A stretch of 26,433 bases of DNA from an uncultured Lachnospiraceae bacterium (GCA_910588565.1 CAJUPF010000046.1:1-26433), one strand, 5' to 3'. Positions 16,770 to 25,206 are shown, numbered from the stretch's first letter. Translations and numbers: made by a program. Notes: generated by a model not told the origin, from the letters alone.

Positions 16770-18467
16770 TCAAATCTCCTCCGCCTGATCCGGAACAATA
16801 ATGCTGACCGTTGTCCCTGCTCCCACACTGCTTTCTATTTCCAGTTCCGCACACTCGCCATAAAAAAGTTTCAGCCTCTGGTAAATATTAGAAATCCCAA
16901 TCCCTTTATATGGAATGCCCTGTTCGAGGGTACACTTTAAACGCGCGCTCTGTGCCGGTTCAATCCCGCACCCATTGTCTTTTACTACAAACAGCATACG
17001 GTTTCCGCTGATCTGACCTGCGGATACCACAACTTCCCCACCCTCTACTTTTCGCTCTAAGCCATGAAAAACCGCGTTTTCCACCAGCGGCTGCAGGATA
17101 AATTTAATCACACGCTTCCGCAGAACCTCCTGTCCCGCCTGAATCTGCACTTTAATCTTTCCCATAAACCGATACTCAATAATTTTCGCGTACTCTTTAA
17201 TATTGTTAATTTCCTCTTCCACAGTAATAATATGATCTGCCTTAACCGCAAACCGGAAGGTATTGGACAATGCCATCGTAAGCTCCGCAATATCGTCAAC
17301 ATTGTAATAAAGCGCCATCGAGCGGATACAGTCAAAGGTATTATACAGAAAGTGCGGATGAATCTGGTTCTGGTAAGCGAGTATCTGCACCTGCCGCTTC
17401 TCCAGTTCCATCTCGTACATTTTCTGCTGGGAATCTAAAATTTCCTGATTCATCCTCTCACGCTCATCCAGCATTTTATTCAGGCTTAAGGATACAACGC
17501 CAAGTTCATCCTCTCCGTTCTCCTCCATCCGAAGGTTTGGCTCGCGGGACGTCCTCCGGATAAACCTGTCGATTTTCTGAATCCGGTAAATCATGTTCCA
17601 ATAGCAGTACATAAGCATAACCGCTACCATAATAAACGCAAAGAAAAACGCTGTGACAGACACGATCCGGCTGCCCGTTGCTTCTTTTCCAAGCTCCTGT
17701 TCCGGAATCCGGCTGATAACGTTCCATCTGCCCATTCCAAGCTCCTGTACCATAACATAATACTCCCTGCCGCTCACCAGCCGGGCAGATTCCAGTTTTC
17801 CTTCTTCTCCGCCAATTGTTTCCAGCACACGGTTTTCCCCGTCCGCCAGATATACCTGCGTATGATCTGTAATCTGTGTATCCTCCAAAAAACCCAGAAA
17901 ACTGTCTGTCTGCATCAAAAATACGCACATTCCAATCTGCCTGCCGTATTCCCTGTTGTTCAGATCGTATACCGGAAAATAAATACTGTAGCACGGCGCT
18001 TTCGTTTCCCCTACTTCCACAACATCCCCAAATTCCATATTCTCCTTCAGCGTCAGCCGCCCGCCTGCCCGTTCTAATTCCTCTCCCATGCCGGCAATCT
18101 TTCGCATTGATATGTCGTACAGGGAGATCCCCATAATATCTGTTTCCATCAGCACCGCATTGGAAAAAATCCGCGAAACTTCTTCTTCCAGAAGCAGACG
18201 GCCTTTGGTATCCTGTCCATAATATTCCATCACCGTAGGAGAGTATACAACAAATGTAGCAATGCTTTTCATTGTATCGTAAAACTCTTCCATCCTGCCC
18301 CCAATCTGAAAGAGCAGTTTTTCATTGGTATCCAAAGCTGTTTCACGCAGCGTCCGCTGCAGATATTGTTCCGTTATAAAAAATCCCAGACACAATGTAA
18401 TCAGGATGCCGCAGGTAAACAGCAGAAGCTGGGCGAACAGGCTTTTTCTCACCCTCTTACTGATCAT
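16770..18467 (-). CDS. YesM-like sensor histidine kinase
   Basis: A 565-residue membrane sensor kinase. Membrane helices at about 11-33 and 269-290 flank an extracellular sensing region of about 235 residues. A HAMP-like linker follows (295-345). The His_kinase motif NQIHPHFLYNTF places the phosphorylated residue at His370. The ATPase domain has the N box LVENAVFHG (Asn464) and G boxes DNGCGIEP (497-504) and GIGISNIYQRL. These are the hallmarks of the YesM/LytS kinase class, which pairs with YesN-type regulators such as the next gene. The start at 18467 lies inside the end of the solute-binding protein gene (11-base overlap), so the two are translationally coupled. Confidence 0.93.
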   Translation of the reverse strand: MISKRVRKSLFAQLLLFTCGILITLCLGFFITEQYLQRTLRETALDTNEKLLFQIGGRMEEFYDTMKSIATFVVYSPTVMEYYGQDTKGRLLLEEEVSRIFSNAVLMETDIMGISLYDISMRKIAGMGEELERAGGRLTLKENMEFGDVVEVGETKAPCYSIYFPVYDLNNREYGRQIGMCVFLMQTDSFLGFLEDTQITDHTQVYLADGENRVLETIGGEEGKLESARLVSGREYYVMVQELGMGRWNVISRIPEQELGKEATGSRIVSVTAFFFAFIMVAVMLMYCYWNMIYRIQKIDRFIRRTSREPNLRMEENGEDELGVVSLSLNKMLDERERMNQEILDSQQKMYEMELEKRQVQILAYQNQIHPHFLYNTFDCIRSMALYYNVDDIAELTMALSNTFRFAVKADHIITVEEEINNIKEYAKIIEYRFMGKIKVQIQAGQEVLRKRVIKFILQPLVENAVFHGLERKVEGGEVVVSAGQISGNRMLFVVKDNGCGIEPAQSARLKCTLEQGIPYKGIGISNIYQRLKLFYGECAELEIESSVGAGTTVSIIVPDQAEEI

Positions 18468-20109
18468 GTTCCAAATCCTCGCTGCCGCTATTTATTTTCT
18501 CAATATAACTCTGGTATTCTCTGCAGTTCTTCCGATACTCCTGGTTCTTAACCGCATCTGCTTTCTCAATTCCGCGTTCCCGCAGACCTTCTGTCAGCAT
18601 TTTATATTCCCGTTCAAATTCCGCTTCATTCTCTGCCAGAACCGTCACAAGGATCTGGGATTCTTTCCATGCAGAAACTTCCTGCTCCATTACGCCCGCC
18701 TCACTGTCTTTGGAAAAGAGATCTGCGGGGAACATCAGCAAAGAACTGTCATACTGCACTGTTTGGGGGTACATTCCATATGCAAGGACCAGCCGTCCGT
18801 TCTCCTCCCCTTCCAGTGTCTTGCTTCTGGCCCACGCTGTATTGGCAAACATCCAGAATGCTGTCATTCCTGTCTGCGCATGTGCAGCTTCTTTCTTCCG
18901 CCCCTCTTCTGTGCGGTGTATCTGCCCGTCCTCCCCCACAGTATAATCTTTTTCAGGAAATCCATACGTACAGAGCATTTTTCCTTCTTCACTTGTCATA
19001 TAATCTACCCATGCCGCAATCTCTTTTGGATGCCTGCAGTCTTTTGAAATAAAAGTCTGAATCCACCCGGCAGTAGCCCGAAGATTTTTCCCCTGCACCG
19101 GCACGCTCCCGGTTTCGGACAAAACCACCCCTGTTGACAGCCAGTCTTCCTCCGTCACAGCCACATCCGCAATATTTCCAATGAAGCAAAGCGCTCTGCC
19201 GCTTCGGGCAAGATCATAAATCTGGGAGCTTTCCAGTTTAAAATGTTCCGGATCGATGTATCCGTTCCTCACTGCAGTATTGACAAACTTTAATGCCTCT
19301 TTTGCCTCCGGCTGCAGTATATTGTCCTGATAATCCCCGTTTTTATCCACCCATTCCGCGCCAAAATTCTCTAACAGAAACTTTAATGTGGTACTCCGGT
19401 AATCATTGCCATCCGGCAGCAGCGGAATAATGGATTGCCCATCCAGTTTCAGGCCGCTCCTCTTTGCCCGCTCCAATACCGCAAAAACGTCTTCCTGCGC
19501 AACAACCCCGCTTATGTCGATCCCAAGCTGTTCCAGAAGATTTTTATTCCATATAATCGCGTTATTATCCGAATACGCTACCACATCCTCCCAATATTCA
19601 TCACAGGGCTTCCAGATATCTCTCGCATCTTTGGAATTTAGATGGGAAGGCAGCGCATACCACCCTCCGTCCCGTTTGATCAGCTCCTGCTTTATATCCT
19701 CCGGAAATTCCGTCAGCAGATGAGAATCCGGTTTATAAGTCTTCAGAAATTCATCGATTTTCCAGACTTTACCAGAAGTCACCAGCTGGTTTACCGTCGT
19801 ACTGTCAATAACCGATATCACATCCGGCAGCTCATCGTCTAAAAGCATCAGCTTCAGCCGTGTATCCGCTTCTTTCATTGGAATTTCAGCATCCACCGTC
19901 ACCCCCGTCTGCTTTGTAATCTCACCTGTAATCGTCCCCTCCGCGGTATCCCACTCCGGCAGCTTCCAGAAATTCACATCCGAATACAGTGAAATATCAA
20001 CATATGGTTTTGCATCCGTTCCCCCATCCTGCTCTGCCGTCTGCCTGCAGCCGCCAGCCAGCATACACGCCAGAACTATTACTGCTGCTTTTCTGCTGTT
20101 TTTCAACAT
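18457..20109 (-). CDS. lipoprotein extracellular solute-binding protein (family 1)
   Basis: A 550-residue lipoprotein. Starting at ATG 20109 gives MLKNSRKAAVIVLACMLAGGC, a clean signal peptide with the lipobox ending at Cys21; the longer frame to 20178 adds an unlikely basic leader. The body resembles large LplA/YtcQ-type sugar-binding proteins: EITKQTGVTVDAE, LKLMLLDDELPDVISV, GWYALPSH, IIWNKNLLEQLGID and WVDYMTSEEGKMLCTYGFPEKD. These proteins normally serve ABC importers, but no permease or ATPase gene for sugar uptake is nearby. The overlapping kinase gene suggests it presents a carbohydrate ligand to the sensor instead (inference). Ligand unknown. Confidence 0.9.
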   Translation of the reverse strand: MLKNSRKAAVIVLACMLAGGCRQTAEQDGGTDAKPYVDISLYSDVNFWKLPEWDTAEGTITGEITKQTGVTVDAEIPMKEADTRLKLMLLDDELPDVISVIDSTTVNQLVTSGKVWKIDEFLKTYKPDSHLLTEFPEDIKQELIKRDGGWYALPSHLNSKDARDIWKPCDEYWEDVVAYSDNNAIIWNKNLLEQLGIDISGVVAQEDVFAVLERAKRSGLKLDGQSIIPLLPDGNDYRSTTLKFLLENFGAEWVDKNGDYQDNILQPEAKEALKFVNTAVRNGYIDPEHFKLESSQIYDLARSGRALCFIGNIADVAVTEEDWLSTGVVLSETGSVPVQGKNLRATAGWIQTFISKDCRHPKEIAAWVDYMTSEEGKMLCTYGFPEKDYTVGEDGQIHRTEEGRKKEAAHAQTGMTAFWMFANTAWARSKTLEGEENGRLVLAYGMYPQTVQYDSSLLMFPADLFSKDSEAGVMEQEVSAWKESQILVTVLAENEAEFEREYKMLTEGLRERGIEKADAVKNQEYRKNCREYQSYIEKINSGSEDLEHDQ

Positions 20110-20149
20110 ATTGTCTCTTCTTCTCCTGCTGCTTTTTCTCTCTGTAATA

Positions 20150-20178
20150 ATTTTACCGCAAACGGACATCTGCCACAA
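20150..20178 (-). promoter_or_regulatory. putative promoter of the SBP-kinase-regulator operon
   Basis: On the - strand TTGTGG (20178-20173) and TAAAAT (20155-20150) are 17 bases apart and sit about 40 bases before the SBP start, after the terminator of the upstream operon. The boxes are only a fair match. Confidence 0.45.
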
Positions 20179-20194
20179 GCCAAAGAATCGAAAA

Positions 20195-20226
20195 TCCGCA
20201 AGGTAATTTGTACATCGCCTTGCGGA
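20195..20226. terminator. terminator after the GPH symporter gene
   Basis: TCCGCAAGG (20195-20203) pairs perfectly with CCTTGCGGA (20218-20226) over a 14-base loop. It separates the symporter gene from the sensor operon. The + strand side has AACTTTTTTT and the - strand side ATTTTC, so it can work in both directions. Confidence 0.75.
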
Positions 20227-20242
20227 ACTTTTTTTGTAATAT

Positions 20243-21616
20243 TTACCGGCTCTTTATTTTTTTCCTCTCCTGAATCTCCTCTACAATCTGATGATATGCT
20301 TTTTTATTCAGACGATAACAGTACAATACCACTGCCGTAATGATCCAGAGTGCTCCCGGAATTGTCGTAAACGAATGCTTCATCACGGCCAGCACTGCCG
20401 GATTCTGCTGCTGGTTTGCCACATAGCCGGTGCTTCCCAGCACTCCGGCAAGAACGGACGTGCCAATCGCCATTCCAATTTTATTCCCCAGTGAAATAAA
20501 AGCATATTGAAAGCCATCATTGCGAAGCCCGGTTTTCCATTCCCCATATTCTACGCAGTCCGGAACAATCGCATAAATCGCCGTGTTAAATCCGGAGAAG
20601 AAAAACTGTGCCAGGCAGGAGAACAGATAAAACGGCACCGCCGAGTCACGGACAGAGAAAAAATACATACTGAACATACTAATTCCCGTCATAAACGCAA
20701 AGATAGCCGCCGAACGCCCTTTATTACTGGTCAGCCGGAATACCACAGGAAAGCATGCTGCCCCGATAATGGATGGAACAATGATACACAGGGAATAGGT
20801 ACTGAACAGTGCCTGGTTTCCTTCCACATAAGTAAAGTAATACAGCGCGTCTGCATTTCTCCCATATAAGGTAACGCCAAACAGAAACTGCCCTGCTACC
20901 GCAATCATATAAGGTTTATTTTTTGCCACGGCGGCAAGCTGCACTTTCAGGGAAATCTTTTCTTTTTCCGGAACCTCTACAACTTCCTTTGTTTTGGCAA
21001 AGCAGAAAATATGGCAGGCCGCAAAAATACAACCATATAACGCTGCAATCAGAAGATATCCTCTTTTGTCGTTCCCGCCGCCAAGGGCTGCAATCAGAGG
21101 AACCGTTACAATGTTGATAATGCCGATGGCAATCATTGCGCTGACAGAACGGAACGTATTAATTTTCGCCCGCTTTTCTATATTCTGCGTCATTGCGCCG
21201 CACAGAGTTCCATAAGGGATATTTACACAGGTATAGCCCAATACCAAGATGCAATATGTAATGGCCATATAAATAATTTTAGCTGTGGAAGGCCAGTCCG
21301 GATGCGCCCAGAATGTCAAGATCAGCACCAGAGCTGTTAAGGGCGCAGCAACCAGCAGCCAGGGGCGGTATCTTCCCCATCTGCTGTGCGTCTTATCACT
21401 GAGTCCGCCAATCAGAGGATCATTAATGGCATCCCAGAACCTTGAGAACAGCATCAGCCCTGCTACTGCCCCCATGCCAATACCAAACACATCCGTATAA
21501 AAAATCATCAGAAAGTTTCCCACAAACATCCAGCTGAAATTGCATCCTACATCCCCCATGCCATAAGCAATTTTACTGATCAGCGGCACTTTTATATTTG
21601 TATTTTTCTGTTCCAT
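20243..21616 (-). CDS. GPH family glycoside-pentoside-hexuronide:cation symporter
   Basis: A 457-residue membrane transporter with the GPH/MelB/XynP layout of about 12 helices. The family signature is clear near the N-terminus: RFWDAINDPLIGGLSDKT followed by RWGRYRPWLL. Other matches are VNIPYGTLCGAMTQ and the C-terminal CVEYGEWKTGLRNDGFQYA. It would import a pentoside, oligosaccharide or polyol with H+ or Na+. The symporter is on the same strand as the dehydrogenase gene and 80 bases downstream of it, probably one operon. A possible stem (CAGAAGGC 21643-21650 with GCCTTCTG 21675-21682) lies in the gap. The start has AAAGGA upstream. Substrate is inferred only from context. Confidence 0.92.
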   Translation of the reverse strand: MEQKNTNIKVPLISKIAYGMGDVGCNFSWMFVGNFLMIFYTDVFGIGMGAVAGLMLFSRFWDAINDPLIGGLSDKTHSRWGRYRPWLLVAAPLTALVLILTFWAHPDWPSTAKIIYMAITYCILVLGYTCVNIPYGTLCGAMTQNIEKRAKINTFRSVSAMIAIGIINIVTVPLIAALGGGNDKRGYLLIAALYGCIFAACHIFCFAKTKEVVEVPEKEKISLKVQLAAVAKNKPYMIAVAGQFLFGVTLYGRNADALYYFTYVEGNQALFSTYSLCIIVPSIIGAACFPVVFRLTSNKGRSAAIFAFMTGISMFSMYFFSVRDSAVPFYLFSCLAQFFFSGFNTAIYAIVPDCVEYGEWKTGLRNDGFQYAFISLGNKIGMAIGTSVLAGVLGSTGYVANQQQNPAVLAVMKHSFTTIPGALWIITAVVLYCYRLNKKAYHQIVEEIQERKKIKSR

Positions 21617-21696
21617 CCAAATCCATCCTTTCTCCGATTTGCCAGAAGGCAGCCGGACTGCTGCTCCCTTTGCCGCCTTCTGTGCTTTATGGCTGC

Positions 21697-22752
21697 CTAT
21701 TGCTCCTTTGCAATGCGAATCACAGCTTTTACGATATCCGCTTTATTATTCACACTGTAATCCATCGCGTTCTGTGCGTCATCCAAATCAAATAGATTCG
21801 TTACAATTCCCTTCAGATTGACTTTTCCGGCTGCTACCGCATCAATTGCCATTGGATAAATATGGCAGTAACGGAATACTGTCTTAAACGTAAGCTCTTT
21901 GTCCAGCGCAAGGCTCATCGGCAGGGTCATCTCTCCGCTCTTGCTGTAGCCTACCAGTACAATGACAGCGCCCTTTTTCGTCATATGTATCGTCTGCACT
22001 GTTGTCATCTGTGTCCCTGCTGTTTCAATTGCCAGATCACATCCTGTTCCCCCGGTCAGTTTCCGTATTTCTTCTACCGCATCTGTCTGTGCCCCGTTGA
22101 TCACTCCGTCTGCACCAAGCTCCATGGCCTTCTGCAGACGTTTTTCCATAATATCCACAACATATACCCTGGAAACTCCCATAGCTTTCAGCGCCATCAT
22201 AGTAACCAGCCCGATACATCCCGCTCCCATTACAACGGCAGTCTGCCCTGCTTTTGCCCCGCCCTGCATAGCGGCATGGAATCCTACGGCCAAAGGCTCA
22301 ATCAACGCTCCTTCCATTGTGCTTACATGCTCTGGAAGTTTAAAGCACAAATCCGCTTCATGGGCAACATATTCCTGAAACACGCCGTCTACTGGCGGAG
22401 TTGCAAAAAATACAACATCCGGGCAGAGATTATATCGGCCTGTTTTACAGAACTCACAGTGTCCGCAGGTCTTTCCCGGTTCTAATGCCACCCGGTCCCC
22501 GACTTTCAGATGCTTTACATCTTTCCCAACCTCGACGACTGTCCCGCCAGGTTCATGCCCCAGCACAAAAGGCGGCTCCACTACATAATCCCCAATCGCG
22601 CCTGTTTCATAATAGTGCAGGTCGCTTCCGCAGATCCCCACATACTCCAGCTTAACCAGAACCTCATTGTCTTTCGCCTCTGGAATATCACGTTCCTCAA
22701 AACCCATTCTTCCAATTCCAAGCATTACGGCTGTTTTCATTTTTCCTTCCAT
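21697..22752 (-). CDS. zinc-dependent polyol (sorbitol/xylitol-type) dehydrogenase
   Basis: A 351-residue cytoplasmic medium-chain dehydrogenase, full length. Catalytic zinc ligands are Cys41 (GICGSDLHYY), His66 and Glu67 (LGHEPGG), with Glu152 (EPLAV). The structural zinc site is Cys96/99/102/110. The Rossmann motif GAGCIG is at 176-181 and Asp200 ends the second strand, favouring NAD+. Best fit is the L-iditol/xylitol/sorbitol dehydrogenase group, which interconverts polyols and ketoses; the substrate is not certain. GGAGG lies eight bases before ATG 22752. It heads the operon with the GPH symporter and carries a ROK-type operator in its leader. Confidence 0.92.
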   Translation of the reverse strand: MEGKMKTAVMLGIGRMGFEERDIPEAKDNEVLVKLEYVGICGSDLHYYETGAIGDYVVEPPFVLGHEPGGTVVEVGKDVKHLKVGDRVALEPGKTCGHCEFCKTGRYNLCPDVVFFATPPVDGVFQEYVAHEADLCFKLPEHVSTMEGALIEPLAVGFHAAMQGGAKAGQTAVVMGAGCIGLVTMMALKAMGVSRVYVVDIMEKRLQKAMELGADGVINGAQTDAVEEIRKLTGGTGCDLAIETAGTQMTTVQTIHMTKKGAVIVLVGYSKSGEMTLPMSLALDKELTFKTVFRYCHIYPMAIDAVAAGKVNLKGIVTNLFDLDDAQNAMDYSVNNKADIVKAVIRIAKEQ

Positions 22753-22787
22753 TGCAACATCCTCCTTTTATTTTATACTTTTATTTA

Positions 22788-22799
22788 TACTTAATTAAA
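22788..22799. promoter_or_regulatory. putative ROK repressor operator in the dehydrogenase leader
   Basis: TTTAATTAAGTA (- strand) is identical to 12 bases in front of the ROK gene at 25112-25123. It lies just downstream of the predicted -10 box, where a bound repressor would block transcription. The core TTAATTAA is palindromic. Confidence 0.6.
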
Positions 22800-22817
22800 T
22801 AGTTTTATTATGTATTT

Positions 22818-22846
22818 ATAGTAGATCCTGCTATCTGATTTGTCAA
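22818..22846 (-). promoter_or_regulatory. promoter of the dehydrogenase-symporter operon
   Basis: A perfect TTGACA (22846-22841) and TACTAT (22823-22818) are separated by 17 bases on the - strand. The transcript would start near 22811, about 60 bases before the start codon, with the putative operator at about +12 to +23. Confidence 0.7.
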
Positions 22847-22923
22847 TGAAAATTTACATATGAAATTCATTTTCGTCATTCTGCCAAAATTTCGCAGTTC
22901 TATTTTGTTAAAATCCACAAAAA

Positions 22924-23000
22924 AAAGCCGCTGCACGGCATTACGAATGCCAAGAGGGAGTTCCTCCCGTCCTGGTTTCGCAATGCTGCGTAACGGCTTT
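22924..23000 (-). terminator. multi-stem (cloverleaf-like) terminator of the AraC-family gene
   Basis: On the - strand AAAGCCG (23000-22994) pairs with CGGCTTT (22930-22924), followed by a run of eight Ts in total past the stem. Three hairpins fill the interior: CGCA-GCAT-TGCG (22990-22979), GGGAG-GAA-CTCCC (22968-22956) and GGCATT-CGT-AATGCC (22951-22937). It starts 37 bases past the AraC-type gene stop. The U tract supports a terminator. The branched four-way form is unusual. It is not a tRNA: arm lengths, loops and the missing acceptor geometry do not fit. Confidence 0.7.
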
Positions 23001-23036
23001 ATAATACAAAATCTATCTCGCGTTTTTATTATTTAA

Positions 23037-23882
23037 CTATTTTTTTACTACGGGTATCCATACTTCGTATTGCGCATTCTGCGGATCAGGGTTTAAATAA
23101 ACTTCTACATCGGGAGCGCTGCCGTACTCGTAGCCTGAAGTCGGCAGCCATTCTGTCACAATGCGCCGTTCTAATTCCTGAATCGACTGGTTTGTACCCT
23201 GCCCGGAAAAGATTGCCCAGGCAGATGCCGGAACCATATATTCTTCCAAATCCTCCTGTGCCTGCGAAGAAGATACAGCGATATAATATCTCCACTGTTC
23301 GGCGTCATTACAGATACTGACGCCAAGCACTCCCATAGGCGGTGTATCCATTATGCCAATCAATTTCTGCAATGTCCCATTACTGGATATTTCCTGCCAT
23401 TTTGAGGGAATAACTGTAAAGTTCTTTTCTATATCCTTATGCAGCGGCACAGAGACGCCTACAATACGGAACGCTTCTTTTGTTTCAATTCGATAGTTCA
23501 TTTCTTCCACTCCTTTGACTGTGATTTTAAAAGTAAGAGGCGGAAAGGATTTTACAGGCGTACCCTCGCTTTTAACAGCAGACGGGGCAACCCCATGGAC
23601 AGACTGAAAGGCTCTGTTAAATGAAGTGGGAGAATTGTAACCATACCTCCCTGCAACATCGAGGATTTTCATGCTCTTTCCCTGCAAATCTACAGCAGCA
23701 AGCGACATTCTCCTTCTGCGTATATATTCGGACAAGGGAATGCCCGCCATATAAGTAAACATTCTCTGAAAATGATAGGACGAACAGCAGGCAATACGCC
23801 CAAGCTGCTCATAATCAATTTTATCTGTCAAATGTTCTTCGATATAACAGATTGCGTCATTTAATCTTTCAACCCATTCCAT
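23037..23882 (-). CDS. AraC-family regulator with GyrI-like effector domain
   Basis: A 281-residue regulator. The N-terminal AraC-type double helix-turn-helix (about 8-108) shows LGRIACCSSYHFQRMFTYMAG and DVAGRYGYNSPTSFNRAF. The C-terminal half (about 128-280) is a GyrI-like / AraC effector-binding domain (YRIETKEAFRIVGVSVPL to YEVWIPVVKK), the Rob-type architecture that senses small hydrophobic or cationic molecules. GGAAGGA upstream supports the start at 23882. It has its own terminator and follows the ROK gene after 88 bases. Its link to the sugar genes is by position only; a drug-responsive role, perhaps for a MATE gene, is equally possible. Confidence 0.92.
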   Translation of the reverse strand: MEWVERLNDAICYIEEHLTDKIDYEQLGRIACCSSYHFQRMFTYMAGIPLSEYIRRRRMSLAAVDLQGKSMKILDVAGRYGYNSPTSFNRAFQSVHGVAPSAVKSEGTPVKSFPPLTFKITVKGVEEMNYRIETKEAFRIVGVSVPLHKDIEKNFTVIPSKWQEISSNGTLQKLIGIMDTPPMGVLGVSICNDAEQWRYYIAVSSSQAQEDLEEYMVPASAWAIFSGQGTNQSIQELERRIVTEWLPTSGYEYGSAPDVEVYLNPDPQNAQYEVWIPVVKK

Positions 23883-23970
23883 AATAGAAATCCTTCCGAT
23901 ACATGATAGTATATAGCATCCTGTTTATTTTTTCCTCTTAATTCCTGCACAAAAAAGAGAGGCGGCTCTT

Positions 23971-25098
23971 CTAAATCTGCTCAATAAACGTCTCCGTTAC
24001 CGCAAGGGCCGCACCCAGCGCCGCTGCGCCTTCCTGATAGCTGCATCGTCTGACAAAGGAAGCTTCCTCCTGAAAAGTGTTCCTTTGCAATACTTTCTCC
24101 CGGATATCCTGCATATGGTTTTGGATACAGCTTCCGACATACCCGCCCAGAATAATATCGCAGTCCAGTACCATATATATATTATTCACTGCCAGAGACA
24201 GATACGTTGTATAGCTATCCCAGACATCTGCAGCTTTTGCGTCTTTCTGTTCCAGACGCAGGAAAAATTCTCTGAGTTTACCGCCAGTCAGATCGGACAG
24301 GCGGTTTGCAGAACAGTATGCATCCAGACAGCCGGATTTGCCGCAATAACAACGCTCTCCATCCGGGACAACCGTCATATGGCCCACTTCCCCGCAGCGG
24401 AAATTCGTTCCCTGTTCCAGTCTGCCGCCGCTATAGAAAGCGCCGCCCACCGTATTACTCAGGGAAAGGTAAAAAAAGCGTTCCAAAGGTTCTGCATGCA
24501 TTCCTTCAGCGTACGCTCCTGCATTTGCGTCATTCTGAAAATAACAGGGGTATGAAAAAAAACGCGATACAGAAGAAAAGGGCAGCGCTTTTACACCCAG
24601 AACATGGGATTTTGCAATCTGCTCTTTCTTCAAATCTATAATTCCCGGAAACGATATTCCAATTCCAAGTATCCGCTCCCGATCCACACCGCATGACTCC
24701 AAAAATGCCTCCATCCTGTCTTTTACCCCGTTATAATACTCTGCTGCATCGGCATATGGAAGGTACATCCGCTTATATTCCAGCATTTCCCCTGCCAGAT
24801 TGGTCAGTGCCAGGCCGATATGATTCCTGGTAATATCCAGTCCCGCTGCCTGCCTAGCATTGACAGATACTGCCAGTGCTTTTGCCCTCCGTCCGCCTGT
24901 AGACTGCAGTTCCCCAATCTCTTCCACAAGCCCCTGTTCAATCAGCTCTTTTGTCATCATTGTAACGGTAGGCAGGCTCATCTTTGTCGCATAGGAAATA
25001 TCTGGATTCGATACAGTACCCTGCTTGCGAATGTAGCGAAACACCCGGTTTCTGTTATCTTTTTTCACCTGCATGTTTGTTCCCTGCTTTGCATTCAT
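23971..25098 (-). CDS. ROK family transcriptional repressor (XylR-like)
   Basis: A 375-residue repressor. The start at 25098 has AGGAGGC six bases upstream; the frame to 25149 adds 17 residues without such a site and would run across the predicted promoter. A winged helix-turn-helix (about 10-70: GTVSNPDISYATKMSLPTV and LIEQGLVEE) precedes a ROK sugar-kinase-like domain. That domain has FQNDANAGAYAEG, the GEVGHMTV motif and the zinc motif CYCGKSGCLDAYCS. XylR/NagC-like ROK proteins release DNA when they bind a sugar. The same 12-base motif in its own leader and in the dehydrogenase leader suggests autoregulation plus control of that operon. The inducer is unknown; a pentose or polyol is likely. 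Confidence 0.93.
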   Translation of the reverse strand: MNAKQGTNMQVKKDNRNRVFRYIRKQGTVSNPDISYATKMSLPTVTMMTKELIEQGLVEEIGELQSTGGRRAKALAVSVNARQAAGLDITRNHIGLALTNLAGEMLEYKRMYLPYADAAEYYNGVKDRMEAFLESCGVDRERILGIGISFPGIIDLKKEQIAKSHVLGVKALPFSSVSRFFSYPCYFQNDANAGAYAEGMHAEPLERFFYLSLSNTVGGAFYSGGRLEQGTNFRCGEVGHMTVVPDGERCYCGKSGCLDAYCSANRLSDLTGGKLREFFLRLEQKDAKAADVWDSYTTYLSLAVNNIYMVLDCDIILGGYVGSCIQNHMQDIREKVLQRNTFQEEASFVRRCSYQEGAAALGAALAVTETFIEQI

Positions 25099-25111
25099 GC
25101 TGTGCCTCCTG

Positions 25112-25126
25112 TACTTAATTAAAGTA
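25112..25126. promoter_or_regulatory. putative ROK autoregulatory operator
   Basis: TACTT-AATTA-AAGTA is an inverted repeat (five-base arms, five-base centre) directly after the predicted -10 box of the ROK gene. It includes the 12 bases shared with the dehydrogenase leader at 22788-22799. Confidence 0.6.
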
Positions 25127-25134
25127 TTTTCTTT

Positions 25135-25163
25135 AGAATAGCACTCCATCTATAAAATCGCAA
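25135..25163 (-). promoter_or_regulatory. promoter of the ROK gene
   Basis: TTGCGA (25163-25158) and TATTCT (25140-25135) are 17 bases apart on the - strand, giving a start near 25128 and a leader of about 30 bases that contains the putative operator. Confidence 0.55.
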
Positions 25164-25206
25164 GTTTTTATGATCCGCAAAAACCGCCCCTCACTACTGT
25201 ATCATA

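Noticed and set aside
22924..23000. tRNA or tmRNA-like gene
   Set aside because: The arms are 4, 5 and 6 bp with loops of 3-4 bases, extra bases lie between the last arm and the closing stem, and no tRNA D- or T-loop consensus is present.
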